Shown piece by piece: positions 1 through 9,731 of a DNA stretch of 64,000 bases (the stretch's first letter is position 1; every line of letters begins with the position of its first letter). The stretch spans positions 1,302,001-1,366,000 of the forward strand of contig NC_047490.1 of assembly GCF_002079055.1 (NCBI RefSeq). The letters run 5' to 3'. The notes under the pieces are model-generated. The model was not told the DNA's origin. It searched no databases and saw nothing but the letters and a program-made list of their open reading frames with translations. The translations under genes were made by a program, and so were the position numbers. This DNA is from Saccharomyces paradoxus. Taxonomy: Eukaryota > Ascomycota > Saccharomycetes > Saccharomycetales > Saccharomycetaceae.

Positions 1-1
1 T

Positions 2-370
2 GGCGAATATAAATTTTTACGCTACACACGTCATCGACATCTAAATATGACAGTCGCTGAACTGTTCTTAGATATCCATGCTATTTATGAAGAACAACAG
101 GGATCGAGAAACAGTAAACCCAATTACAGGAGAAATCCGAGTGATGAGAAGAATGATTCTCGCAGCTATACGAATACAACCAAACCCAAAGTTATAGCTC
201 GGAATCCTCAAAAAACAAATAATTCGAAATCGAAAACAGCCAGGGCTCATAATGTATCCACATCTAATAACTCTCCCAGCACTGACAACGATTCCATCAG
301 TAAATCAACTACTGAACCGATTCAATTGAACAATAAGCACGACCTTCATCTTAGGCCAGAAACTTACTGA
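2..370 (+). CDS. Ty1/Ty2-type gag (TYA), C-terminal part, left end outside window
   Basis: Capsid protein of the retrotransposon, read from the window edge to a stop at 368-370. The frame is open from base 2. It shows the basic, Asn/Ser/Thr-rich C-terminal tail typical of Ty1 Gag ([20 protein letters not shown] and following) and ends in the short HLRPETY tail just past the frameshift site. In Ty1 this C-terminal region has nucleic-acid chaperone activity. The N-terminal part lies outside the window. Confidence 0.9.
350..356 (+). promoter_or_regulatory. Ty1-type +1 programmed frameshift heptamer CTTAGGC
   Basis: The heptamer CTTAGGC sits where the gag frame gives way to the pol frame. In Ty1 and Ty2 this same heptamer makes ribosomes slip +1 by leucyl-tRNA slippage while a rare Arg codon (AGG) waits, giving a Gag-Pol fusion. 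The frame relation seen here (gag frame, then +1 to pol) agrees with that use. Confidence 0.9.
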
Positions 371-3300
371 ATCTACAGTAAATCATACGAATCATTCCGA
401 TGATGAACTTCCTGGACACCTTCTTCTTGATTCAGGAGCATCACGAACTCTTATAAGATCTGCCCATCACATACACTCAGCGATATCTAATCCCGACATA
501 AGCGTAGTTGATGTTCAAAAAAACAATATACCAATTAACGCTGTTGGTGATCTTCAATTTCACTTCCAGGACGACACCAAAACAACAATAAAGGTATTGC
601 ACACACCTAACATAGCCTATGACTTACTCAGTTTGAATGAACTGGCTGCACTAAATATTACAGCGTGCTTTACCAAAAACGTCTTAGAACGACCTGACGG
701 CACCGTACTTGCACCTATCGTAAAACATGGAGACTTTTACTGGGTGTCTAAAAGGTACTTGCTTCCGTCGAATATCTCAGTACCCACAATTAATAACGTT
801 CACACAAGTGAAAACACACGTAAGTATCCTTATCCTTTCATTCATCGGATGCTTGCGCATGCCAATGCCCAGACAATTAGATATTCACTTAAAAAGAACA
901 CTATTACGTATTTCAATGAATCAGATGTTGACTGGTCTAACGCTACTGATTATCAATGTCCCGATTGTTTAATCGGCAAAAGCACCAAACATAGACATAT
1001 CATAGGATCACGGCTAAAATACCAAAGTTCATATGAACCTTTTCAATACTTACATACTGACATATTTGGGCCTGTTCACAACCTACCAAAGAGTGCACCA
1101 TCCTATTTCATCTCATTCACTGATGAGAAAACAAAATTCCGTTGGGTTTATCCATTACACGACCGTCGCGAGGACTCTATTCTCGATATCTTTACTAAGA
1201 TACTAGCTTTCATTAAAAACCAGTTTCAGTCCAATGTTTTGGTTATTCAAATGGACCGTGGTTCTGAGTACACTAACAAAACTCTCCATAAATTCCTTGA
1301 AAAATATGGCATAACCCCATGTTATACAACCACAGCGGATTCCCGAGCACATGGTGTCGCTGAACGGCTGAACCGTACCTTATTAGATGACTGTCGTACT
1401 CAACTGCAATGTAGTGGTCTACCGAATCATCTATGGTTCTCGGCAGTCGAATTTTCTACTATCGTACGGAACTCACTAGCTTCACCTAAAAGCAAAAAAT
1501 CCGCAAGACAACTCGCTGGGTTGGCAGGACTCGACATCAGTACTTTATTACCTTTCGGTCAACCCGTTATAGTCAATAATCATAACCCTGACTCCAAAAT
1601 TCATCCTCGTGGCATTCCTGGCTACGCTCTACATCCATCTCGAAACTCTTATGGATATATCATCTATGTCCCGTCTTTGAAGAAGACAGTAGATACAACT
1701 AATTACGTTATTCTTCAGGGCAAGGAATCCAGATTAGACCAATTCAATTACGACGCACTCACCTTCGATGAAGACGTGAATCGTATAACTGCTTCATATC
1801 AATCGTTCATTGCTTCAAATGAGATCCAACAATCTAACGATCTTAACATAGAATCTGACCATGATTTTCAATCTGACGTAGAACTGAACCCTGACCACCA
1901 GAGAAATGTCCCTTCAAACGTTCCGATTCCAACTGACTCTCCACCTCCATCAACTCATACTGAAGATTCAAAACCTATATCTGAAATCAATCTTCGTGCA
2001 CCCAAAGAAGTTGATCCTAACATATCTGAATCTAATATTCTTCCATCTAAGAAGAGATCTAACATCCCCCAAATTTCTGCTACCGACAGTGCCGGTTCGG
2101 GTGGTATAAATAAATCAGATGTTCCTTTACTTACTCCTTTGTCCAAATCTGACACACAAAATTCATACCAAGCCAGTGAATCTGATGATTTCAGTGACTC
2201 AGACTCACACAGCGACATCGATACTGACTCTACAAACGTGACAATACCCAGTTTGGGTGGTATCAACAACAAAACTGTTCCGCAGACAAGTGACCAAGAG
2301 ACTGAGAAAAGGATTATACATCGTTCACCTTCAATCGATGCTTCTCCACCGGAAAATAATTCATCGCACAATATTGTTCCTATCAAAACGCCAACTAATG
2401 TTTCTGAACAGAATACCGAGGAATCTATTATCGCTGATCTCCCACTCCCTGATCTATCTCCAGAATCTCCTACCGAATTCCCTGACCCATTTAAAGAACT
2501 CCCACCGATAAATTCTCATCAAACTAATTCCAGTTTGGGTGGTATGGATGACTCTAATATCTCTGCTACTATCACTAGTAAGAAAAGATCATTAGAAGAT
2601 AATGAAACTGAAATTGAGGTATCACGAGACACATGGAATAGTAAGAATATGCGTAGCTTAGAACCTCCAAGGTCAAAGAAACGAATACATCTAATCGCGG
2701 CTGTAAAAGCAGTAAAATCAATCAAACCAATACGAACAACCTTAAGATACGATGAGGCAATCACCTATAATAAAGATATTAAAGAAAAGGAAAAATATAT
2801 CGAAGCATACCACAAAGAAGTCAACCAACTGTTGAAAATGAATACTTGGGACACTGACAAATATTATGACAGAAAAGAAATAGACCCTAAAAGAGTAATA
2901 AACTCAATGTTTATCTTCAACAAGAAACGTGACGGAACTCATAAAGCTAGATTTGTTGCAAGAGGTGACATTCAGCATCCTGATACGTACGATACAGGTA
3001 TGCAATCCAACACTGTACATCATTATGCGTTGATGACATCCCTATCACTTGCATTAGACGATGACTCCTTCATTACACAATTAGACATATCTTCGGCGTA
3101 CTTGTATGCAGACATCAAAGAAGAATTATACATAAGACCTCCACCACATTTAGGAATGAACAACAAGTTAATACGGTTGAGGAAATCACTTTATGGTTTG
3201 AAACAAAGTGGTGCAAACTGGTATGAAACGATCAAATCATATCTGATTGAACAATGTGATATGGAAGAAGTTCGCGGATGGTCATGCGTATTTAAGAACA

Positions 3301-4316
3301 ATCAAGTAACAATCTGCTTATTCGTTGATGATATGATATTGTTCAGCAAAGACTTAAATTCAAATAAAAGAATTATAGCAAAACTCAAGATGCAATACGA
3401 TACCAAGATTATAAATCTAGGTGAAAGCGATGATGAAATTCAATACGACATCCTTGGCTTAGAAATCAAATATCAAAGAGGTAAATACATGAAATTAGGT
3501 ATGGAAAACTCACTAACTGAGAAAATACCCAAATTAAACGTACCTTTGAATCCAAAAGGAAGAAAACTTGGTGCTCCAGGTCAACCAGGTCTCTATATAA
3601 ACCAGAAGGAGCTAGAGCTAGAAGAAGACGACTACAACATGAAGGTGCATGAAATGCAAAAGTTGATAGGTCTAGCGTCATATGTTGGATATAAATTCAG
3701 ATTTGACCTATTATACTATATCAACACACTTGCACAACATATACTATTTCCGTCCAAACAAGTGTTAAACATGACATATGAATTGATACAATTCTTATGG
3801 GACACTAGAGACAAACAATTAATATGGCACAAAAGCAAATCTGCAAAACCAGAAAATAAATTAGTTGTAATAAGCGATGCCTCTTATGGCAACCAACCAT
3901 ATTACAAATCTCAGATTGGTAATATCTATTTACTAAATGGAAAGGTGATCGGAGGAAAATCAACAAAAGCTTCATTAACATGTACTTCAACCACAGAAGC
4001 AGAAATACACGCAATCAGTGAAGCCATTCCATTATTAAATAACTTGAGTCACCTTATACAAGAACTAAATGGGAAATCAATCATTAAAGGCTTACTTACT
4101 GACAGCAGATCTACAATCAGTATAGTTATGTCCAAAAATGAAGAGAAACTTAGAAACAGATTTTTCGGTACCAAAGCAATGAGACTTCGGGACGAAGTAT
4201 CAAATAATAACCTCCACGTATGCTACGTGGATACCAAAAGGAACATTGCTGACGTGATGACAAAACCCCTCCCAATAAAAACATTTAAACTATTAACAAA
4301 CAAGTGGATTCATTAG
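354..4316 (+). CDS. Ty1/Ty2-type pol (TYB): protease, integrase, RT, RNase H
   Basis: Polyprotein made as a Gag-Pol fusion through the frameshift site at 350-356; it has no AUG start of its own. Visible parts in order are an aspartic protease with DSGA (429-440), an integrase with an HHCC zinc motif and a DD(35)E core ([24 protein letters not shown]), and a long Ser/Asp-rich integrase tail with basic KKR clusters near 2580-2690. A reverse transcriptase with LFVDDM near 3320 and an RNase H with SDASYG near 3875 follow. The frame is open throughout and ends as in Ty1 (LLTNKWIH). It is fossil-type mobile DNA that looks whole in this part. Confidence 0.93.
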
Positions 4317-4338
4317 ATCTATTACATTATGGGTGGTA

Positions 4339-4656
4339 TGTTGGAATGAAATTCTAATATCATCTATTTAATAGTATATTATAATATGCGGTGCAAGAGG
4401 ATGACATAAAGATTGAGAAACAGTCATCCAATCTAATGGAAGCTGAAATGCAAGGATTGATAATGTAATAGGATAATGAATGACAACATATAAAAAGAAA
4501 GAAGATAAAATAATAACACTATGTAGAACTATAGATTCCCTTTTGTGGATTCCTAGATCCTCGAGGAGAACTTCTAGTATATTCTATATACCTAATATTA
4601 TAGCCTTTAGTAACAATGGAATCCCAACAATTATCTAATTATTCACCTAATTCTCA
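4339..4656 (+). repeat. 3' LTR (delta type) of the Ty element
   Basis: A 318-bp LTR starting TGTTGGAATG directly after the polypurine tract and ending TTCTCA, the borders of Ty1/Ty2 delta LTRs. Internal landmarks shared with S. cerevisiae delta are the CTCGAGGAGAACTTCTAGTA block and the TAGCCTTT..CAATGGAATCCCAACAATTA block near its 3' end. It forms the left arm of a large inverted repeat with the LTR at 4669-4984. Confidence 0.93.
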
Positions 4657-4668
4657 AGATGTAATTAG

Positions 4669-4984
4669 TGAGAATTGGGTGACTAATTAGATAATTGTTG
4701 GAATTCCATTGTTGCTAAAGGCTATAATATAGGTATACATAATATACTAGAAGTTTTCCTCGAGGATATGGGAATCCACAAAAAGGCGTCGATAGTGTAC
4801 ATGATAGTAATGTTATTTCTTCTTTTGCTTTATATGTTGTCATTCATTATCCTATTACATTATCAATCGTTGCGTCTCAGCTTCCATCAGATTGGATGAC
4901 TGTTTCTCAATCTTTATGCCATCCTCTTGCACCGCATATTATAATATACTATTAAATAGATGATATTAGAATTTCATTCCAACA
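4669..4984 (-). repeat. Solo delta-type LTR in inverted orientation
   Basis: A 316-bp LTR on the minus strand: on the plus strand it begins TGAGAATT and ends with the complement of TGTTGGAATG. By eye it is roughly 90 percent identical to the 3' LTR at 4339-4656. Differences cluster in the middle (A-rich part near 4780-4825), so it comes from a separate, older insertion. No internal element sequence adjoins it, so it is a solo LTR. The 5-bp flanks (ATTAG and AGATA) do not match, which suggests later rearrangement or insertion into another repeat. Confidence 0.9.
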
Positions 4985-5010
4985 AGATAATAGTTGATCT
5001 TCTTCCAACA
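4985..5010 (-). repeat. Remnant tip of a third delta-type LTR
   Basis: Read on the minus strand, these 26 bases begin TGTTGGAAGAAGATCAACTA. That resembles the first bases of S. cerevisiae Ty1 LTRs (TGTTGGAATAGAAATCAACTAT) more than it resembles the two neighbouring LTRs. It directly abuts the solo LTR. The simplest reading is that the solo LTR landed in an older delta LTR, of which this tip, and perhaps the 12 bp at 4657-4668, survive. Confidence 0.5.
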
Positions 5011-5858
5011 AAAATAAACAAGATACGGCAGACTTATGTCAGTTGCTGGTAGTGGTTTGGCCCTCTGCTGAGTTGCCTGTTATCAGGTTGTTTGACACAC
5101 TGTGAACGTAGCTCCTTTTGTTACTGGCAATTTTAGCAATTAATAATCTGGTGATGCCACACACCTGGCTTTTGCTTTAACAGGCGCGGATATTGATATT
5201 GACTTTATAGAGGTAGGTCATTATTTTATAGACTAGCCATTAAACGTCAGACCGGCTGCAAGAGCACAGCCTCAGTTGGCTAATGGTACGTTCCCTACAA
5301 CGTAAACCTCGATTCCATAACTGTTCTCGTCGCAATTTCCAAAGGAAACTTATTGGACGCGGCTTTATATGCATTGGCTCCTTTATCTACTAGTCCACTG
5401 TGCTTGGAGAGGCGATCGGGCTAGCGACCACGCAGTATACAAATATTTGAGCCAGGTGGCTTAATTTCCTTTTGGATGCTTGTAGAGGTCCATTTTTGCA
5501 TCTTTGCCGTTGTTGTTACTACCAGTGTTGCTCAGGTAGTGCTGTGTGTGTATTTTGTCGGCAGTAGATTTACTTGGGCTTTTCAGCAGCAGACTTAACT
5601 CTATGACCACAAATATAAAACCCTTTGAAAACTGATTTAATGAGCAGTAATAACGTGTGATATGCTTGAACCGTTGTTTCTCCTATCCTGTTAGTGCTGC
5701 AGGTATATTTCCGTTTTCAAAAATTAATGTTTTTGAACGCTAAGATGTCAGTTGGGTAAAAAAGATAATTCATCCGCGAAGAAAGTATAAAAAAATCTGT
5801 ATGTGCGTAAATCTACATACAGTGTTCAACTAAAAAGCAAATAAAACATCATATTCAA
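5011..5858. other. Intergenic region upstream of ECM11
   Basis: About 850 bp between the LTR cluster and ECM11. I see no credible ORF and no tRNA gene (no A-box/B-box pair), although Ty1-group elements usually insert upstream of Pol III genes. The last 150 bp are AT-rich and hold the likely ECM11 promoter. No clear Ume6 (URS1) site was found despite the meiotic role of ECM11 in S. cerevisiae. Confidence 0.6.
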
Positions 5859-6764
5859 ATGACTGTTATAAAAACGGAACCAACAACAGAAGTAGCATTA
5901 TATTCTCCACCACCAAAAGAATCTTTGAGTAAAGATGACGCCCAAAAAAGGAAACAAAATAATAAACAACCTTCAAATATAAATAGCCGCTCAGGTTCAA
6001 ATAAGCATAAAGTTACCACCAAAGCACCGGAAAAGAAAATCAATAACACAGATAAACAAGACCTCTCTGCATTTTTGTTAAATCCTTCCCTTATTGTTAA
6101 ACCTTCTGAGAGTAAAAAGAAAGAAAATACTGTGGCCTATGATGCACCGAACGTAAAAACAGAATATACAGGATTTCAGCCGCTAACACCAATTTCAAAA
6201 AAAAGGGCTCTGAAAGAGAAATCAACATCAGACAAATACGGTAATTTTGATCTTTCCAAAGATGAGAATTCTCATACTCAGAAGAAGCCAAAGAAACTTT
6301 CTTCGGTCACAGACATTAATACCTCTGAATATAAACTTCCCTTAAATCGCGAAAATACATCATCTCCAGCTAAAGAAAAGTCACAAGAACCGACAGAAAA
6401 TCCTGGAGCTTACCAAAAAACAAAAAATTATCTTTTTGACAAACCTGATCTTTTAGACACGTGCCTTCAAGACTACTCAAGTATGCTACCGCCAAATATA
6501 GCTGAAGAAGATCAAGAATATTTTGTCGGCGTAGCCGATTCGACATTAGAGGAGTGGACAAATAAGGGCCAGGAAATCCTTGATCAACAGTTCCAGCTTT
6601 ACCAAGAGATAATCAAGAAACGAATAGAGCTAAGCTACAAATTTAAAGGAATTATTTCTGTAATCAATGATAGGGCAGACGCTCTAGAAGAACAAGGTCA
6701 ACAATTAGAAGGAAAAATCAAAAAAGTTAAAAGTTTGGCTAACGAGATTCTCAATATTATATAA
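5859..6764 (+). CDS. ECM11: Ecm11, meiotic synaptonemal-complex central-element protein
   Basis: A 301-residue protein (S. cerevisiae Ecm11 is 302). Ecm11 works with Gmc2 in the central element of the synaptonemal complex and promotes Zip1 assembly in meiosis. The N-terminal MTVIKTEP contains a perfect SUMO consensus (VIKTE) with Lys5, the residue reported to be SUMOylated in S. cerevisiae. The middle is Lys/Ser/Asn-rich and probably disordered. Residues about 225-300 are helical and charged with heptad-like spacing, as expected of the C-terminal coiled coil that binds Gmc2. The ATG is the first in the frame and gives the expected length. It is followed by a convergent RPS17B. Confidence 0.93.
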   Translation: MTVIKTEPTTEVALYSPPPKESLSKDDAQKRKQNNKQPSNINSRSGSNKHKVTTKAPEKKINNTDKQDLSAFLLNPSLIVKPSESKKKENTVAYDAPNVKTEYTGFQPLTPISKKRALKEKSTSDKYGNFDLSKDENSHTQKKPKKLSSVTDINTSEYKLPLNRENTSSPAKEKSQEPTENPGAYQKTKNYLFDKPDLLDTCLQDYSSMLPPNIAEEDQEYFVGVADSTLEEWTNKGQEILDQQFQLYQEIIKKRIELSYKFKGIISVINDRADALEEQGQQLEGKIKKVKSLANEILNII

Positions 6765-6960
6765 ATACTTTATAATATTGATCAGATCTGCTATATTCAG
6801 TAACAAAAATGCTTATAATTAAGGGAATACATTCCTAATAATGAATCATATCTTTCATATTTTAGATGATATTGAAATTATTTAACTATACATAAGGAGA
6901 GTCCTCAATGAAATGGAGTAAAACAGACGACATGATAATAACTATATCAATTCATGCTTC

Positions 6961-7697
6961 TTAGTTTCTCTTTCTGAAACGTCTGTCTCTTTGAGCGGAA
7001 ACGTTGATGACAGATAGTGGCAACTTCAAGCCCAAAGATTTAACCAAGTCAGAGGTTTGGTTGTCAACGTTTAAAACACCGTTAGAACGAGACAAGTCCA
7101 AAGCAGAGACTTCTGGAACGTATTGATCCTTTCTTTCTCTTTCTTCTTCTTGCAATTTGAAAGAAATACCTCTAACTGGACCCTTTTGGATTCTTTTCAT
7201 CAAATGGGTAGTGTAACCAGCAATCTTGTTTCTCAATCTCTTGGATTGGATGGTGGCAATTTCATCACAAAGTCTCTTGTTAGTTTGGAAATCCATGGTC
7301 AACTTTGGATAGTAACGTTCAATTAAAGCCTTGGAGGCACGTTTGACGGTCTTGGTTCTAACTCTACCCTGTAAAAATAACAATAGTCAAATGAAACAAC
7401 TTAAGTTAGTAAATACTTCTCTTGAATAGCATTGGATAAGACAGAAGGCGCCATTCGAAGGCAATTGGTTATTTGCATAATCATAGTGATATCTAGTACG
7501 CCATTTAACACTCTGCTAAACTCATCAATAGTGAGGTTTTCTAGTCTGCTCGTAAATGGGCAAGTCCTACTGGACTCCTCGTCTCCAACAATGTTTTTAA
7601 TTTCTTTGCAAACTTCGCAAACTTTGCCTTATTTCATGTTTTCAATGCAAAATCCATCATATCCGGCGTTTCATTAACGTTTCTTGTTACGTACCAT
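6961..7697 (-). CDS. RPS17B: Ribosomal protein eS17 (Rps17B), spliced
   Basis: Small-subunit ribosomal protein of 136 residues. Exon 1 is only the start codon (7697-7695). The intron is 7694-7369 (326 nt) with 5' splice site GTACGT, branch point TACTAAC at 7411-7405 and 3' site TACAG. Exon 2 is 7368-6961. The spliced product begins [20 protein letters not shown] and is nearly identical to yeast Rps17. It ends RKRN, as in the B paralogue of S. cerevisiae, rather than RKRV. Rap1 sites lie about 300 bp upstream in the region shared with ADA2. The 5' splice site deviates from the usual GTATGT. Confidence 0.96.
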
Positions 7698-8215
7698 TTT
7701 ATACCTGCTTTTATCTTTATCTGTTTTACTGTATCGGGATTGCGCAAATGCAAGTTAAGCTAATAATACAGATATATATGTTTACTTGAAGTTTACCCTT
7801 AACAAAGCTGCTAACGGGAGCAAGGATTGGGCCTGCCCCGGCAGACCTAGGCCTGAATCTTCTCCCTCATCTCCTAATGGTATGGGCTGCCCGAGAAAAA
7901 CGATTTCGATTAATGCGCGTCTTCCAGGTGAAATTCTTAAGATTGTCAATAAAACGATAAATCAATGATGAAATACAGATTTGGAAAAGGTATGGGTGTA
8001 AAGTTAACCACATGTATGGATGCTGCAGGAAGTTTTATTTTCATGGAAAATTCCAGATGTCCAAACAAAGTGAGTGAAAATCAACACGATCAGGAGGACG
8101 TATGCTAAAGTCGCGATGGTTGGATTAGTAAAAATGAGCATTTTTCTCTAATCACGTTCCACTGCCAGTGAAAATTTCAGATTAGTGCCAAAAATATATA
8201 CATCAAGTAAAAAGG
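7698..8215. other. Divergent RPS17B/ADA2 promoter
   Basis: A 518-bp shared upstream region. It holds a pair of Rap1-type sites (7989-8023), listed separately, and poly(A/T) stretches. The GC-richer patch near 7820-7900 contains only short open frames without recognisable protein features. Confidence 0.7.
7989..8023 (-). promoter_or_regulatory. Tandem Rap1 sites upstream of RPS17B
   Basis: On the minus strand, ACACCCATACC (7999-7989) and GCATCCATACAT (8023-8012) match the Rap1 consensus of ribosomal protein promoters. They lie about 300-325 bp before the RPS17B start codon. Paired Rap1 sites at this distance, recruiting Fhl1/Ifh1, are the normal architecture of yeast ribosomal protein genes. 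Confidence 0.8.
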
Positions 8216-9520
8216 ATGTCAAACAAGTTCCACTGTGACGTTTGTTCGGCCGATTGCACGAATAGAGTGAGAGTTTCATGTGCTATTTGCCCAGAATACG
8301 ACTTATGCGTTCCATGCTTTTCACAAGGCTCGTATTCAGGAAACCATCGCCCATACCACGATTACAGAATAATAGAGACCAATTCATATCCCATTCTCTG
8401 TTCCGACTGGGGCGCCGATGAAGAATTGCAATTAATCAAAGGTGCACAGACCTTAGGGCTCGGCAATTGGCAGGATATTGCTGACCATATAGGCAGCAGG
8501 GATAAGGAGGAAGTTAAGGAACATTATTTAAAATATTATCTGGAAAGCAATTACTATCCAATACCCGATATCACTCAAAATATACATGTCCCACAAGATG
8601 AATTTTTAGAACAGCGAAGGCATAGAATCGAGTCCTTTAGAGAAAGACCATTAGAGCCTCCAAGGAAGCCCATGGCATCGGTTCCCAGCTGCCATGAAGT
8701 TCAGGGGTTTATGCCTGGCAGATTAGAATTCGAAACAGAATTTGAAAATGAAGCGGAAGGTCCCGTAAAAGATATGGTTTTTGAACCCGATGATCAGCCT
8801 TTAGACATTGAATTGAAGTTTGCCATCTTGGACATCTACAATTCTAGATTGACGACAAGAGCAGAAAAGAAAAGGCTATTATTCGAAAACCATTTAATGG
8901 ATTACAGGAAATTGCAAGCTATTGATAAAAAAAGGAGCAAAGAAGCTAAAGAACTCTTCAACCGCATAAAACCTTTTGCCCGTGTTATGACTGCACTGGA
9001 TTTTGAAGAATTTAGTAAGGATATACTAGAAGAATTACATTGCAGGGCAAGAATACAGCAATTGCAGGAATGGAGGAGCAATGGGTTAACAACATTAGAA
9101 GCAGGTCTCAAGTATGAACGAGATAAGCAAGCTAGAATTAGCACTTTTGAGAAATTTGGCTCTTCTACGGCGGCATCACTAAGTGAGGGTAATGGTCGTT
9201 ATAGGTCGAATTCCGCACATAGATCGAACGCTGAATATACCCAAAACTATAGCGAAAATGGCGGTAGAAAGAAAAATATGACTATAAGTGATATTCAGCA
9301 TGCACCTGACTACGCGCTGTTATCCAACGACGAGCAGCAACTTTGTATTCAGCTCAAAATTTTACCAAAACCGTATCTCGTCATAAAAGAGGTAACGTTC
9401 AGGGAGCTATTGAAGACTGGCGGTAATCTGAGCAAAAGTGCATGTAGGGAACTTCTCAATATAGATCCCATAAAAGCAAACAAAATATACGATTTTTTTC
9501 AACATCAAAATTGGATGTGA
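8216..9520 (+). CDS. ADA2: Ada2, SAGA/ADA transcription coactivator
   Basis: 434 residues, the same length as S. cerevisiae Ada2. Ada2 joins Gcn5 and Ada3 in the histone acetyltransferase module of SAGA, ADA and SLIK in the nucleus and stimulates Gcn5. Visible domains are a ZZ zinc finger at residues 3-55 (C7, C10, C22, C25, C31, C34, H44, H48) and a SANT domain at about 64-110 (DEELQLIKGAQTLGLGNWQD). A basic central helical region follows, then a C-terminal SWIRM domain from about 350 (YALLSNDEQQLCIQLKILPK). The first ATG is used and the frame is complete. It shares its upstream region with RPS17B and converges on UTP6. Confidence 0.97.
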   Translation: MSNKFHCDVCSADCTNRVRVSCAICPEYDLCVPCFSQGSYSGNHRPYHDYRIIETNSYPILCSDWGADEELQLIKGAQTLGLGNWQDIADHIGSRDKEEVKEHYLKYYLESNYYPIPDITQNIHVPQDEFLEQRRHRIESFRERPLEPPRKPMASVPSCHEVQGFMPGRLEFETEFENEAEGPVKDMVFEPDDQPLDIELKFAILDIYNSRLTTRAEKKRLLFENHLMDYRKLQAIDKKRSKEAKELFNRIKPFARVMTALDFEEFSKDILEELHCRARIQQLQEWRSNGLTTLEAGLKYERDKQARISTFEKFGSSTAASLSEGNGRYRSNSAHRSNAEYTQNYSENGGRKKNMTISDIQHAPDYALLSNDEQQLCIQLKILPKPYLVIKEVTFRELLKTGGNLSKSACRELLNIDPIKANKIYDFFQHQNWM

Positions 9521-9731
9521 AAAAAAAAAAATTTGAAAAAAGTAACTATTTTTCTCACTAATTATTATTGATCAAATCATAAAGGGATTCCATCCTGACG
9601 ATTTATTCCATATATTGGTCCCTTCCCCCTTTTTTTTTTTACTTATTTTTTTTTTTTTTTTTTGGTTGTAATATTAAAAGAATAACATTTATTTGATATG
9701 TAATAGCATTTATAAATGTACAATACCGCAT
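9521..9731. repeat. Homopolymer A/T tracts in the ADA2-UTP6 convergent gap
   Basis: A short gap between two convergent genes. It has an A run right after the ADA2 stop, 11 T at 9630-9640 and 18 T at 9646-9663. These may serve 3'-end formation on both strands and are likely to vary in length among strains. Confidence 0.7.

Larger units (their letters stand above)
1..4656 (+). mobile_element. Ty1/Ty2-group LTR retrotransposon, right-hand part
   Basis: A Pseudoviridae (copia-type) element of the Ty1/Ty2 group, cut by the left window edge. Seen here in order are the C-terminal part of gag, pol (protease, integrase, reverse transcriptase, RNase H), a polypurine tract GGGTGGTA at 4331-4338, and a 3' LTR. 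Gag and pol are joined by the programmed +1 frameshift that this family uses. The protein sequence is very close to the Ty1/Ty2 pol I remember from S. cerevisiae. The part in the window looks whole, with no breaks seen, so the copy is probably young. The 5' LTR and most of gag lie outside the window, so completeness and the target-site duplication cannot be judged. Confidence 0.95.

Noticed and set aside
1955-2386. 143-codon antisense frame in Ty pol
   Set aside because: Shadow of the Ser/Asp-rich integrase tail on the opposite strand.
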